Below, in pieces: positions 1-11,110 of a stretch of 64,000 bases of DNA. Numbering within the stretch: the stretch's first letter is position 1; every line of letters begins with the position of its first letter. The notes beneath the pieces are model-generated. The model did no database searches. It was not told the DNA's origin and worked only from the letters and a program-made list of their open reading frames with translations. Location: assembly GCA_037576195.1 (NCBI GenBank), contig CM075104.1, forward strand, positions 17,004,211 through 17,068,210, given 5' to 3'. Position numbers and translations under genes: made by a program. The stretch comes from Phytoseiulus persimilis (taxonomy: Eukaryota > Arthropoda > Arachnida > Mesostigmata > Phytoseiidae).

Positions 1-565
1 AACCAGCAGACCTACGGCGGACAGGAGTCGTTGGAACGCGGTTCCTGGCATGGAGGCTTCTCTATCTTCAGTGGACCGGGATCATTTCCAAAACTATCTC
101 CTCATTGCTGATTGGTGCATGTTGCTACTCCTCTTCGTTGCCAATCGCTCGTTACAGATCGAAAACTTTTGCTGAAATGGTGGAATATTGTCGCTGATGG
201 AAGGATGTATTTGGCTGTCGCTGAAGCTTTTCTCGAGGGTTCTGCTCCAGGTCCATAAATATGACATTGAATCGCTTCATCGTGCTTGTAAGGGGCTCGT
301 TCTACTGTTTGCGCTCGAGCGCCTCGAAATCGACGTTGAATCGTCTCTCCAGATGTCTCCGAAGCCCCTCTCGTGGATTGCGTATCAGTTTCTCGGATTG
401 GACACTGAAGGGCTCTTTCGGGTGTTTTCGAAGGTTATCTTGTAGCTTGCAATCGTGGAAGGTTCCGTAGAGTCTCGTAGAAGGTCTTGTATGCTCTCGA
501 AAACACTCGAAGACTTCAAATCGACGTCCGAATCACAGCTGCTGTTTCCAAATTATCCGGGGCGA

Positions 566-1022
566 GATCGACCCCGGAATTCACTCCCTAGGCCCGAAAA
601 GTATCGTCAGGTTGACCCCGGGAGCCCCTCAGTTGACTCCAAAGAAGATGGTCGGATCGTCGGTGGAATCGCCTCCTCAGACTTCGACGAAAATGGCCAG
701 ATCAAGGCCAGAATCACCTCCTCAGACCCGTAAAAATTTGGTAAAATCGATCCTGGATTCACCTCCTCAGGCTTTGGAAAGTTCGGTCAGATCGACTCCG
801 GAATCATTTCCTCGGAAAAGTATGCTTAGATCCATCCCGAAAGCTCCTATAGCGATCCCGAGGAGTATGGTAGGATTGACGTCGAAATTACCTCCCTAGA
901 CCCGCAAACTATCATCAGATTGACCTCGGAAGCACCTCCTTAGACCATGAGAGTATGATTGAATCAATCTCGGAATCACCCGACAAGACCTTGAAAAGTA
1001 TGGTCAGACCGACCCCGGAATA
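566..1022 (+). repeat. 45-bp minisatellite (15-residue repeat)
   Basis: About ten diverged copies of a 44-46 bp unit lie head to tail. The core resembles GACCCCGGAATCACCTCCTC followed by AGACCCGNAAANTATGGTCA. One plus-strand frame stays open through the array from before position 490 to the stop at 899 and reads as a 15-residue repeat with the core PESPPQT-K-MVRS. The unit length is a multiple of three, so the array could be part of a Ser/Pro-rich exon. I see no start, splice chain or homology that proves translation, and the last three copies lie beyond the stop. Confidence 0.7.
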
Positions 1023-1800
1023 ACTTATCTATTAGGATATGTAGGATAGGATCCTCGAGTCTTTCAAGCTGACAAACGAAGCGGGTTTTATACAACGAGA
1101 ACGATGAGGGTCGGTCCCAAACTGTCAATGCTATCCTCCAGGTCTTCTCTTGAGCTGCTCTCAGTTCTCTCTCACTCCAAGTCACTGCTTTCGGCTGCGA
1201 GATCACCGTTGCGGTCCCTCGAGAGGGCGCAGTCCTCGGTTCCGACCAATGCATTAGAGATCCCCTTTCTTTCAAAGGCCTTCATCACGATTCTTCCATC
1301 AACACCTTCCCACGCGGATGCGACCCACAAAATAGCTACTTCCGCTATGCTTGGTTTCGTAAAGCCACCGAATGCGCGAAGCTTTGTAAGATTGAGTCCA
1401 CCGCCCGATTCTGTCTCGTGGAGTTCTTGAACAAGTCAATTTTGAGAACATCGAGAGACTGCAGCGGTTATGAGATCTCCAGGTATGACAGCTAGTCGGG
1501 TTCCCGTTTCGGGAGCGTGAACGAACCGCCAGCATGAGGGTAAAACGGCTGAAGCTCCATATTTTCTACGATTCCATATTTTCCACAGAATTTCTCCCGG
1601 TTTTTCTCCTGATAGCCTCGGAAGATTCCAGTGGTTGCTCGCGATCTCGCTGTGCTGCGCAATCAGCTGCGCGCTCTCCACCGCCACAAACGGGCTCTCT
1701 ATCGCTGACCTGGAAGCCGGATAATGGTTCTCCGAGTCTGAATCTCTCATCCATCTCTCAGAACTCAGTCCACAGCTGACGGCGGGGTTAGGGTCCGACA
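1023..1800. other. No recognised gene
   Basis: Several overlapping ORFs of 80-150 codons occur on both strands. None has a recognisable domain or a convincing splice chain. The stretch ends at the left arm of the foldback element. Confidence 0.4.
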
Positions 1801-2438
1801 AGCCGAAAATTCGAACCCGAAACGCATGAAGCCGAAAAATCGAACCCGAAAAATCGAGCCCGAAAAGCATGAAGCCGGAAACCTCCTCTCCCAACGGCGG
1901 AGTGTTCGGGACTGGTTTGGCGGGATGGGATTTCTGTATCGTTTCGGCGATCTGTCTGACTCATTTAGATGACACGCACCTGCTGCGAAGAATCGGTGTT
2001 TCGATGCCGGGTTCCCCTCTTCGGTGGGAAAGAACAAGGTGTTGTAACAGCGTATTCTGCGAATACTACTGGAGCTGGAGGTGAAGATTCCTCTTCAGTT
2101 CTAGGGAGTTGACCTCGAAAACTTCAATATTCGCGCTCAGCAGATTGCTTCCTGTAGCAGCTACACCTTTGCTCAGTTCGAACTAGGGACCGTAGATGCG
2201 GAACAGCGAGGACGTAAGCGAGGCAGAAGAAGTAGGTAGGCTGAGCATAACGAAGGTGCAATTCCTCCCCGCTAAGCCAGTCCCGACCGCTCCGCTGTTG
2301 GGAGAGGAGGTTTTCGGCTTCACGCTCTTCAACTTCATGCCTTTCGGCTTCATGCTTTTCGGGCTCGATTTTTCGGCTTCATGCTTTTCGGGCTCGATTT
2401 TTCGGCTTCATGCATTTCTGGCTCGATTTTTCGGCATC
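1801..2438. mobile_element. Foldback-like element with tandem repeats in its arms
   Basis: Positions 1801-1930 and 2261-2438 are inverted copies of each other. The left arm reads inward through a GCATGAAGCCGAAAAATCGA type repeat and then CCTCCTCTCCCAACGGCGGA; the right arm holds its reverse complement. Each arm contains a tandem array of a unit of about 29 bp (TTTTCGGGCTCGATTTTTCG plus GCTTCATGC), with about three clear copies on the right and two or more on the left. The unique centre is about 330 bp. Long inverted repeats made of internal tandem repeats are the hallmark of Foldback (FB) elements. No transposase is encoded, and target-site duplications could not be assigned because the outer edges are diverged. 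Confidence 0.75.
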
Positions 2439-2941
2439 CAGGGTATACACCGACGGGCGGAGCCGCCACTGGACGAGACGCTTCTCCAAGAAATCATTCG
2501 CTAATCAGATGAGACGCAGCCGCAGAATAACCGCGATTTTCTCGCAGCTACCGCGCATATCAGCCGCGGTCAAATGACCGCTGCAAAGCCCAAGTTCGAC
2601 CCTTTCGGCGCTCCCCCCCCACCCCCTCCAATCAGCGCCTTCGAAGTCGACTCACTTCATAAGTGAGAATTCAACTTCTCCAAATCCTCATAACTCGAAA
2701 CTCTCTAGGGCTCACTCCGGGAATCAGTTTTGGAATACTCTGAATCTTTGGGAAGCTTCCGGCTTGAGCAGGCTTTTCATGTGACCAGCGGCAGGATCCG
2801 CGAATCCCTGGTGGCTGGGAATCCGAGATTCTTCCTCACCCTCGAAGTTTCAACACTCGCGCAAAGGAAAACCTCTCATTAGGGCTGATGATCCGGAGCT
2901 TGGTTTTTCGGCACATCCTGAGAACAGAACTCATCGAGTCT

Positions 2942-3396
2942 TCATCGAACACGGAGTCGGCCGGAAGAAAATTGCATCCATTCGCCGGAAATAGGGACAT
3001 AAGTTGTAACGAAGCTCTCGGACGGGAAAGACGACGATTCAGATAACGAAGGAGTCAGAGATGTATAAGTCCATCTCCCAGAGTCGAAGCGAGCGCCGTA
3101 GCCTTCCCAGGATCCGGGCAATGAGGTCTCGTCACGAATGACTTTCTGTTGTTTCAAGTTTGAAGCGGACCTCGATGACGCCGATGATGTTGCCACGTAT
3201 GTGGAGCACAGTCATGGCTACAAGCCGCCATCCGTCCCAACATGACCATCCGAAGGGAGGGATCGAAATCACTGATAATGTTGAAGCATCGTGATCGTCG
3301 GTCAAGAACACGATCCAGATGGTTTCCAATTGAATTCCCCAGGAATGAATTCGAGGGGTTTTCCAGCAAGGTGCGGCCATTCATCGAGACACTCAT
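2942..3396 (-). CDS. Candidate exon(s) of an unrecognised minus-strand gene
   Basis: This is an uncertain coding region. One minus frame opens with an ATG at 3396 (MSVSMNGRTLLENPSNSF...) and runs to 3154. A second frame reads from an acceptor-like site (ACAACAG, about 3158) through KVIRDETSLPGSWEGYGARF... to a stop at 2942. Upstream, a strong minus donor (GAAGA|GTAAGT, about 3489) and an acceptor (TTTCACAG, about 3430) could define a 5'UTR intron. I could not find a donor that joins the two frames in phase, so the model is incomplete. It lies downstream of the arginine kinase on the same strand. Confidence 0.25.
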
Positions 3397-3550
3397 TCAC
3401 GCGCAGACTCAGAACCGAGGCGTGAAACCTGTGAAACAGATGTTCGAAGGCGAGCGCCCACACTAACGGGAAAACATTGTTACTTACTCTTCGAGCATGA
3501 GCTGCTGATTCAGATGATTCGTACAGTTTTGCACTCTCAGTGCTTCGGAC

Positions 3551-3560
3551 GTATATAAGA
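3551..3560 (+). promoter_or_regulatory. TATA-like box
   Basis: The sequence GTATATAAGA matches the TATAWAAG consensus on the plus strand and is a weaker match (TTATATAC) on the minus strand. No confident plus-strand gene follows it. On the minus strand it lies about 60 bp before the GTAAGT donor at 3489, so it could serve that candidate gene instead. Confidence 0.3.
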
Positions 3561-3732
3561 CACGTACTACACATACGCTCCGGAGCACCAAGAGATCAAA
3601 ACCGATGAGCTTCCGATGGTCCTGTCCACCCTGCCGTTTCGTCGAGGCGCCTGTCAATCCGGCAGTCTCGATGTGAATGAGAATCGCCTGCACCTCATCG
3701 GATCGACGACGAAATCTTTGCAAACGCAGGGA

Positions 3733-3738
3733 TTTATT
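3733..3738 (-). terminator. Possible polyadenylation signal of arginine kinase
   Basis: AATAAA on the minus strand, 477 nt beyond the arginine kinase stop codon, is the first canonical hexamer I found in that direction. It would imply a 3'UTR of about 0.5 kb with no recognisable coding content. Confidence 0.4.
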
Positions 3739-4214
3739 CACAATACAGTTTTGTGGTTGGGCACCATGAATATGCACAACCATAAATATTTCGTTATATC
3801 AATTTTCTCTGTTCCATGTTCCTCTCTCTAGCATCTGCGACTGTTCGCAACTTCGACGCTTAGCCTGATTTCATTCAAATCCCGAGGTGCCAATCAGTTC
3901 GAACGCCTCGTCCGATCGCGACGGCTGGGAGCGTTCGAAATCCGGACTCTTGTGACTAGAGTGTACTCATTGGCGCACGGGGAGCACCTGTGCTTCGAGC
4001 CTGACGTTGTGAGTCGGAAGAAAATTCTACCTAGCTTGAACATGTTGCACTCCGATCCTAAAGCAACAGCAAAAGCTCCGTGCATCAGACCTGTGCACGC
4101 CAGATTGTTGCATCCAACAGTATTTGTGCAACAATCTACTGGCTGACGTGTAGATCGACCCTCCGCAGCTAATCGAACAATCCGAAAAGCAGAAGCTGCT
4201 TTCGACACATCTTC

Positions 4215-6313
4215 TTAAGACGCTTTCTCCATCTTGATAAGCTCTAGGATTCCGTCTTGCATTTCCTTGACGGCCTCGTACTCGGTGAGACCCATACGTC
4301 TCTTGTTGGAGATGTCATAAACACCTCCTTCCGACTCGGTGTGCTCGCCCCGGGTCCCTTTTTGTGGAGAAGTCAAGTCTGCGTTAGACCTTATGCCGAA
4401 TGCTTGCAGAATCATCGACATGAAATTTCCACCCTTGACACGAGCGGTATCGTTGGAGACTCACCTCTGACTTGGAGGTTGTACTTGCTCGCGATCTGCT
4501 CGAGTCGAGCCTTGTTGGCGGCGAGTTTGGGCAGTTTAATATGCACGGAGGCGCGAATCGTTGTGCCCAGGTTTGTGGGACAGAAGGTGAGATAGCCCAA
4601 ACGATCGTCCCGAGAGAAGGGGATACGCGCCTCGATAGCCTTGATGCCCTGTAAGCGCCGTATCAGAAGGAATGAGTGGGATGAATAATGTCCGTTTGAT
4701 GGCTTTTCGGAGCATCGTCTCTGCATGATGCCCGACGGACAGAACACGGACGGAAAAGAGGAGAACGTACGCTGACGAGCCTGCTGAAGACCTGCTTCAG
4801 GTCACCTCCCATCTGCATGGAAATGATTCGGAGATGGTCTTCCTCGTTCACCCAGACCAAGAAAGTTTTCGCGTCATTGTGGTAGATACCCCTACCAGTT
4901 GGCCAGTAGCGACAGGCGTTGGCCGCTTGCAGGAACCTGGGGAGCACAAAATACATCCCGTGTCGGAATGGCATTGGAAACCATGTCTGAACCTCGAATG
5001 AGACTTCTCGGAGTTGGCTTCGAGCATTTTCTGCGGCGGGAATCCTCCAACGAAGATTTTTTTCTTGGTATTTTGTAGAGCTAGCCAACGAACCTGTCCC
5101 CCTCTTTGAATAGAAAGTGGTCGTCGATGAGTTGTTGCTGCACGCCTTTGCTCATTCCCGTGAGCGGATAGTAAGTTCCCTTGAGTTCATCGGCCAGTCC
5201 CTTCAGGGTGGAAGACACTTTCTGCTCCATCTCGCGGTATTGCTGCAATCCAAGTTGACTCTCAGGGAAACGCTCGAAATATCGAGAATCCAGAATGAGA
5301 ACACACGAAGTCAGTGGGGGGGGGGGGGGGGGGCGAGGTTCACCCCGCCATTGCGACGCTCGAGACTCACCGATTCGGTGAGACACGGATTGAACGGGTA
5401 TCCTTGAAGCGATCGGCCGCACCGCACCCGGGTGGAGATGACAAATTTTCCCTCCGGATCAACGTTGACGAACGTGCTGAGGTCGCCAAAATCAGATTTT
5501 GGATGACGGTCGGTGGCCTTGAAGCCCTGGTGGTAGTCGTCGATGATGGGGTCGAATAGTGCCGCGAACAGCCTGTAAGATTCCGCATCTGGGGCGTACA
5601 CACCGACTCCAGAGTCGAGATTCGCGAAGCCCGATTGGACAACGTCGAGGAGCGTCGCTCCCATGCGGGTAGACTTGTCCTGGAGCTTCTCGAGGACGTC
5701 TTTGGTGAGGTATTTCTTGAGCAATGACTTGCACTGTGGATTGGCTTGGAGCTTCTGATAGCCCGCGACCAGTTTATCCTTGACATCTTGAGGAACGTCT
5801 TTGCGAGGCAAGATTGACCGCAGCGCACTCGAACTGCAAGGAGGAAAGAATCCGATTCGTATGCTCCGTCGCCGTTCTCCGCTCCCTGCCGGGAGAAATG
5901 AAAGGTCGAAGAGCCTAACCTTGACTGACAATGAGAAACTACATATGGCACGAACGTCCTGAGGAAAGTCCTCGTCATTGCTGCAGGACTCCGGACGAAT
6001 GTTGGGTACGATTTATTGAGCCAATCCTCCCCTTCCCTTCCTCGCGGAACCGTAGTCGCGTTTGGGTAATGGAAGATCAGGAAAGAGGGAGTTCATGAGG
6101 AACATTTCAGGCGTTCCCCACAGTCAGTTAAGGCGCCTGAAGAGTCAACGATTCCCGGCATCGCCCGGCAAACCATGCCCGAGGCTTCCGGAAACCTCTG
6201 AATCTCTCAAAACAGCGTCACCTCAATCTGACTTACCCCTGGTAGGCAACATAGCACAAAACGGCGAAGGCCGGCACTGCGATCGCAGCTTTCTTGAGCA
6301 CTTCGTTATCCAT
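4215..6313 (-). CDS. Arginine kinase
   Basis: This enzyme transfers phosphate between ATP and arginine and buffers ATP in arthropod cells. Six exons join in phase: 6313-6237, 5833-5371, 5242-5094, 4936-4771, 4648-4465 and 4357-4215, giving 394 codons (393 aa). All introns are GT-AG. Hallmarks are [24 protein letters not shown] and the active-site loop CPTNLGT with its reactive cysteine, in the normal order and spacing of the phosphagen kinase N- and C-domains. The usual length is about 356 aa. The extra residues are an N-terminal extension containing [18 protein letters not shown], which looks like a membrane anchor. The kinase exon has no ATG at the usual cytosolic start, so every isoform visible here carries an extension. 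Identity is very secure; the role of the extension is inferred. Confidence 0.96.
5316..5333. repeat. G18 homopolymer in an arginine kinase intron
   Basis: Eighteen consecutive G on the plus strand (C18 in the transcript) lie inside intron 5243-5370. The tract is probably unstable and prone to length errors in assembly. Confidence 0.9.
5920..5978 (-). CDS. Candidate alternative first exon of arginine kinase
   Basis: An ATG at 5978 starts the short reading [19 protein letters not shown] and reaches AG|GTTAGG, a weak donor, at 5920/5919. The exon ends in phase 2, exactly like the main first exon (GG|GTAAGT), so it can splice to the acceptor at 5834/5833 and keep the kinase frame through an 83-nt intron. 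The leader has arginines and hydroxyl residues but no acids, which is typical of mitochondrial targeting peptides. A preceding CTGCAG could also act as an acceptor, but using the exon as an internal cassette would break the frame. No transcript evidence is available here. Confidence 0.42.
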
Positions 6314-6376
6314 CGTTTTATCTGTCGAATAGAACAACCTCTGAACTCAGCCGAACTCTGAACCTCGAAGCGCTAC

Positions 6377-6381
6377 TGACC
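6377..6381 (-). promoter_or_regulatory. Possible initiator of arginine kinase
   Basis: A TCAGT motif, the arthropod initiator core, lies on the minus strand about 65 nt before the ATG of exon 1a. No TATA box is seen at the matching distance. Confidence 0.25.
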
Positions 6382-6419
6382 GAGTTCTCAACCACAGAGT
6401 GTCTGGGCTCGTGTTCGCT

Positions 6420-9400
6420 CCGCTACTTTTTGTTTGTAAATCTAGGCCCTTGGACGTCTATCGGTCTGACGGCTCCACCCACAGGTGGAGGACTGCAGCT
6501 GCAAACAGCGGAGCTAACCTTGGACTCCGCGAGGTCACGAAGTTTGGTTGGACTTCTACACACCGGCCGGTTTGCTAGTTTGGTTAGTGTCGCCTCTAGG
6601 TCTTCAAGAGTGCGGTGTCTCAAGCTCGCCGACGGAGAGGGCTCACTACTCGGCGGCGTTAAGGTGCTGTTGGCCGCAAGAAGCTCTCTGTCTCTCAAAC
6701 AACGAGAGACTTCTGATTCTCGATTCGAAAATAGCGTCAAGGTTTCCTAAGGTCAGGTATGGGTTAGTGTTATGTCAAAATGACGGAGAGAGCTAGCGAG
6801 GAGAGTGAGGTCGAGTAGCGGGAACCGAGACACTTCGGCCACAGCTATTGTATCTGAGTCTACTGTGTGCTCCACTACTATTGGGCTCCAGCCCCGATCG
6901 CGGGAAAGTTTTTCGGGCTAACGGAGGAAAAGCTTCAGGGGAAATGCTCCTCTCTTCCCGGAGGTGTCACCTCTTATGATCGACTAAACGCGAAGCCCGA
7001 TCGTCAGGGGCTCGCGTCCTCCATGGAAATGTCGACGGTCGCAGCTTCGGTCCACGGACGTCGAACGCAGCGCATAAGTGCGTCGTCGGCACATTTTGAA
7101 GTTGCTTGCAGACTGACTGAGTCCGCGGAACGGCTGAACGAGCAGGAGCCGCCTATACAGCCTGTTTGACTAAGTGCTTATCCCCCAGGAGTGAATGTTT
7201 ACAGACTACGGTGAAGGCGGGGACAGCTTTCGTATTATTAAGCATCATATTGACAGTCGAACTTTGCTTTTGAGAGGTCACCGCACCGAGCGAATCGGGT
7301 TCCAAGCAGCTCGCACTGAGCGCGGTGGCCGCGAAGCGAGCGAGCGAACGAACGCAATCGAGGAAGGCGTTGGAAGAACTGCAGCCAATTCGGGCTCTGC
7401 CGCTGCGTTTCATTTCCGTGAATCAGTCAGGCGCGATTGATCCGACGGCGAGTCTCTGCATTGAGATTTTGAGAGGCGCCCGGGTTTTCATCCACGTTTC
7501 ATGGGCCTTTCTCCAGGCCAGGTGAAGAACTGTTTGCTTCCGTTCCCTCTTTCGGAGACACGGATCTTCCACTCGAGCGACCGAGGCTTTCCCCCCTAAC
7601 GTATTCCGAATCGATTCTGTTGACAGCTTCCTCGTCCCAGTCGTTGGCTCGGTGAGCTATCTCATCAAAGCGCTATGCAGCGAAGCAGAGTGCCGAGAGG
7701 AAAGGACTCGCGCCAGGCCATCGCAGTAAGATAGTCGACATCGCGCGACGCAGGCTACCGTTATGATCATGGGTATTGTCACTGCCTCCGCCACTGCCGC
7801 ATCTGGGGCTCTTCCGAATGCCACCGGCCTCACTATCGCATGCTCGTTCGGATGAGTCATCATTTTCCCAACATGTTCCTTCCTTCAGCTTCCAGCACGT
7901 CTATGGGGACAGAGCACAGATGGCGGCGAAAAGAGGGAACGGAAAGACAGGAAAATCGAGGAAGGGGAGCGATTCCGGGTCGCTGAGTCGGATATGGAGG
8001 AAGCGGGCCAGCGCTATTCGGGACGTATTCGGTTCCAGGACTCGACCTCCAAGACCTCGTTTCGCTGCTAAACCAATAGAAAGTCCGTCGGGATTTTGAG
8101 GGTACGAGACCCGGGTTTTCGGACAAGATCCGGAAGCATGGACGCGAAGAGCTCGGGATCGGCGGGCTTAGACGTTTTCGCGCAGGATCGACACTCCGTG
8201 GCGTCGATCGTGTAAGCTCGCGGACGAACCGAGCGAATCGATACTTCGAGGGCGAATTCACTATCGGGTTTAACCTTGGGAACTCAAAGCTAGAGCACTG
8301 CTGCGATACGAACACCGTCTGAGTCACAAGTCTGGGATTAAAGTCAGAACGGCGCCTCGGAACGCGAATTATTCACTCCCTGACCCTCGCGTCATAAGCG
8401 GATGCCCCAGGGGACATGCAGGGGACAAAAACGTCGCCCAGCTTCCGTTGCGCAGGCTGGTTGGCGGGACCACTGGCACTAGTCGTCAAAGGCTCTCTAC
8501 TCACTTTTCGGCCGCCACGAAGATTTCCCAAAGACAGAACATCTTTGCAGGTAGCGGAATCACAGGACGCTTCGGTCCTGACCAAGGGTTAGGACCTCGG
8601 GTTGGCTGCTGAGATGAGGGCCAGGAGAGAAGCGTCCTTTCGAGGAGAACGACGCCAGCGCCCCCTGGAACGGTTGGGCGAGAGAGCCTAGGATAACTAT
8701 GCTCCGTTCGTGCGTTCTCCTGCTTCTACTCCTGCTCCTGGTTCCGCTACCACTCTGCTTGCTCTCCTTCCTCGTGGGTACACAGTGACATGCGGAACGT
8801 GACAATTCAATTTAAACGCCCGTTCGTTCCTCTAGTCGCTTGCGAAGGCAGTCAAGCAGGCGCTGCTGGACTTCGCGGGCTGTCGAGAAGGACTACGAAG
8901 GAATTTCCTGTTTTGCGTCCTGTGTACCAGTTCGTTATACAGGCGCGAGTTCCTGTCAGCTCTCCGGCCAGCACAAACAGCAGCAGCAGCAGCGGTAGGG
9001 GACCAGCGGGCGAGCGAGCGAGCGAACGGGGAAGCCAGAGCCACTGGCTGTCGGGAGGAATCACTTGTTTCAAGCTCCGATCGTTGTGTCCAATCGAGAG
9101 GGTTTCCCAGTGAGGCCTGAAGCGAACATCTTCGCGATGGCAGCGCTGATGCGGACGAAGGAATCTAAAAAACGGTTCTGCCATCATCGCTCGGTGAGCT
9201 CCATCGGCGCTCGGAGCCACCGCTGGGTGCTGCAGCGGCACGAGCGAATCAGCAGGACGAAATTCCCTGCCGGCTCGCCTCCCCCCCTTAGTCTCACTAT
9301 CCTCATGAGTTTTGAGGGTTGCGACGCTTGCCATGCCGCGCCCAGCGTCGCCGCGCCCAGCGCCGCCGCTTCATCGTTAACGGGCGGGGTCTCTATACGG

Positions 9401-11110
9401 TGGGGTCGCTTCCAAGTCCTAATCAAGAGCAGACTTATGGCTTGCGTGCTCGACAACCAAGTCGCTTGTTATCGCCTCTCATGTTTGTGTCTCTGCACAC
9501 CGACGGGACGGGGGCCAGGGCCCCAGCCGCCCCGTTGCTCGCTCGCGGACCCACTTGCCTAATTGTACACCCTTTTTCTTCGAGCACATCTAGCAGCCCT
9601 CCGAGCAGCCTCGATGTTCTCGACGGTTCAGCAGATCTCGTTCGCTCGAGAGAACGGCTTCGTTCGAACAACTCGTTCGATTGTGAAGTTCTGATTCGGA
9701 GGGAGTCAGATATGAGCAAAGAATGTCGTTAGTGTGTCTGTGCGTCCTTGAGCACGCAACGACGGCGCCAGCAGCTCAGCTCGTTCGTCTGAAGCGGTGG
9801 AAGTCGAACTAAACGTTCATTCTGATGTCAAGATGTGGCGCAACAAATCGCGAGCAAACGACACCCAAACACATCCGCTAGAGTTGCTTCCCAAAGGCTG
9901 AGATTGTGTGCGCGCAGCTGTTCGCTACCACCGCTACCCACAACTAGCAATGAGGGTAGCATCCTACTCTCGGGCGCTCTCCCACCGCACCCACCACCGC
10001 GATTGGTGATGAACCGGAACTCGATTTCTGATTCATAGATCAAGAATTAGCCCCATCCTGCGATTAGTCAGTCATATCACGGCTGGTCTCGTCACAGGGT
10101 GTTTTCGGTGGTTCGATATAACCTAATAGACGGGACAGCTCGTTCAGTCAACGGTCTCGCCCAGGTCACCGGAACTCTCCGTTGAAATCGTTTAGGTGCC
10201 GGATAATGAGCTAGCGTGTGGGGAATGCCCACATGCCCTAGAGAAAAAGTCACAAGAATTGTGGAAGCAAACATAAATCTAGCAGCGCAAAATCTATGGG
10301 AAATCGCACAAAACCACTACAGTGCTGAACTCGCTCCCAAGAATGACTTGTGATTGCTGACTCACAACGATTTCAGTCGAATTAAAGTGGCAGAATCAGT
10401 CGAGTAAGGGGTACCTCGTCGAACCAACAACGGTTACTGATTTTGATGTCGTCGTTGAAGGAACAGATGGACAACCTTAACGACATCAAAGTAGCGTTCG
10501 AATCCGATGGAATACGAAGGCATATTTTCGCCATGCACTAACGGAATCTGGGGCGAATGTTGCAAACGTCTCTCGTTTCGACGAGTCGTGGTTATTAATA
10601 TCCGTGAGCAAACTGGTTTGGATTTTCCACATTTATTTTCCTATGAATTCATCGTTCAGTCATCGATTCCGTATAGGAATTTAGTCGTCATCCGATGTTC
10701 TGAGTCAATTGAGTCGGGCTCCGTATTATTTCTCCATGCAGTTACATTGAACTGGTTATCAGGGACCAGCAGATCCCAGCTCTTGCCCAAATAATTTTTC
10801 TCCATTCTGGCTGGTCTAGATATTCAGCGAACTGCTCATTGACGATGCTAAATGCCGATGAATGTAGAAAGAAATCACGTATGCCGATCCCGGTTCTGAT
10901 AAGGAGACTGCCGAACGGTGTACGTGTTGCCATTACTCGCTATAGAATTGACTTCAGCAAAAGGATGTAACGAGCGAAGCACACTTCGCCCTCGCCCGAT
11001 AGTGTGTGAAACTAACAAGAAAACCGTTGTTGCGGTTCGCACACTTCGAACACTGTATGGCCGGCAGCAGGTTGTTCGCTGAGTTGCAACTGAACGATTC
11101 CCCTTGAATC
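6420..11110. other. Long stretch without a recognised gene
   Basis: Many short ORFs occur on both strands, none recognised. Small repeats include CAG units near 8980-8995, GAGC/GAGCGA units near 7335 and 9008, and a duplicated CGCCGCGCCCAGCG near 9338-9370. One minus segment, 8581-8501, has a good acceptor with a CTAAC branch-like site and a GTGAGT donor around a reading beginning ACCGAAGCGTCC, so an exon is possible there. Nothing else could be supported. Confidence 0.4.

Noticed and set aside
5920-5980. Use of the 61-nt segment as an internal cassette after arginine kinase exon 1a
   Set aside because: It reads through but shifts the kinase exon out of frame. Only use as a first exon keeps the frame.
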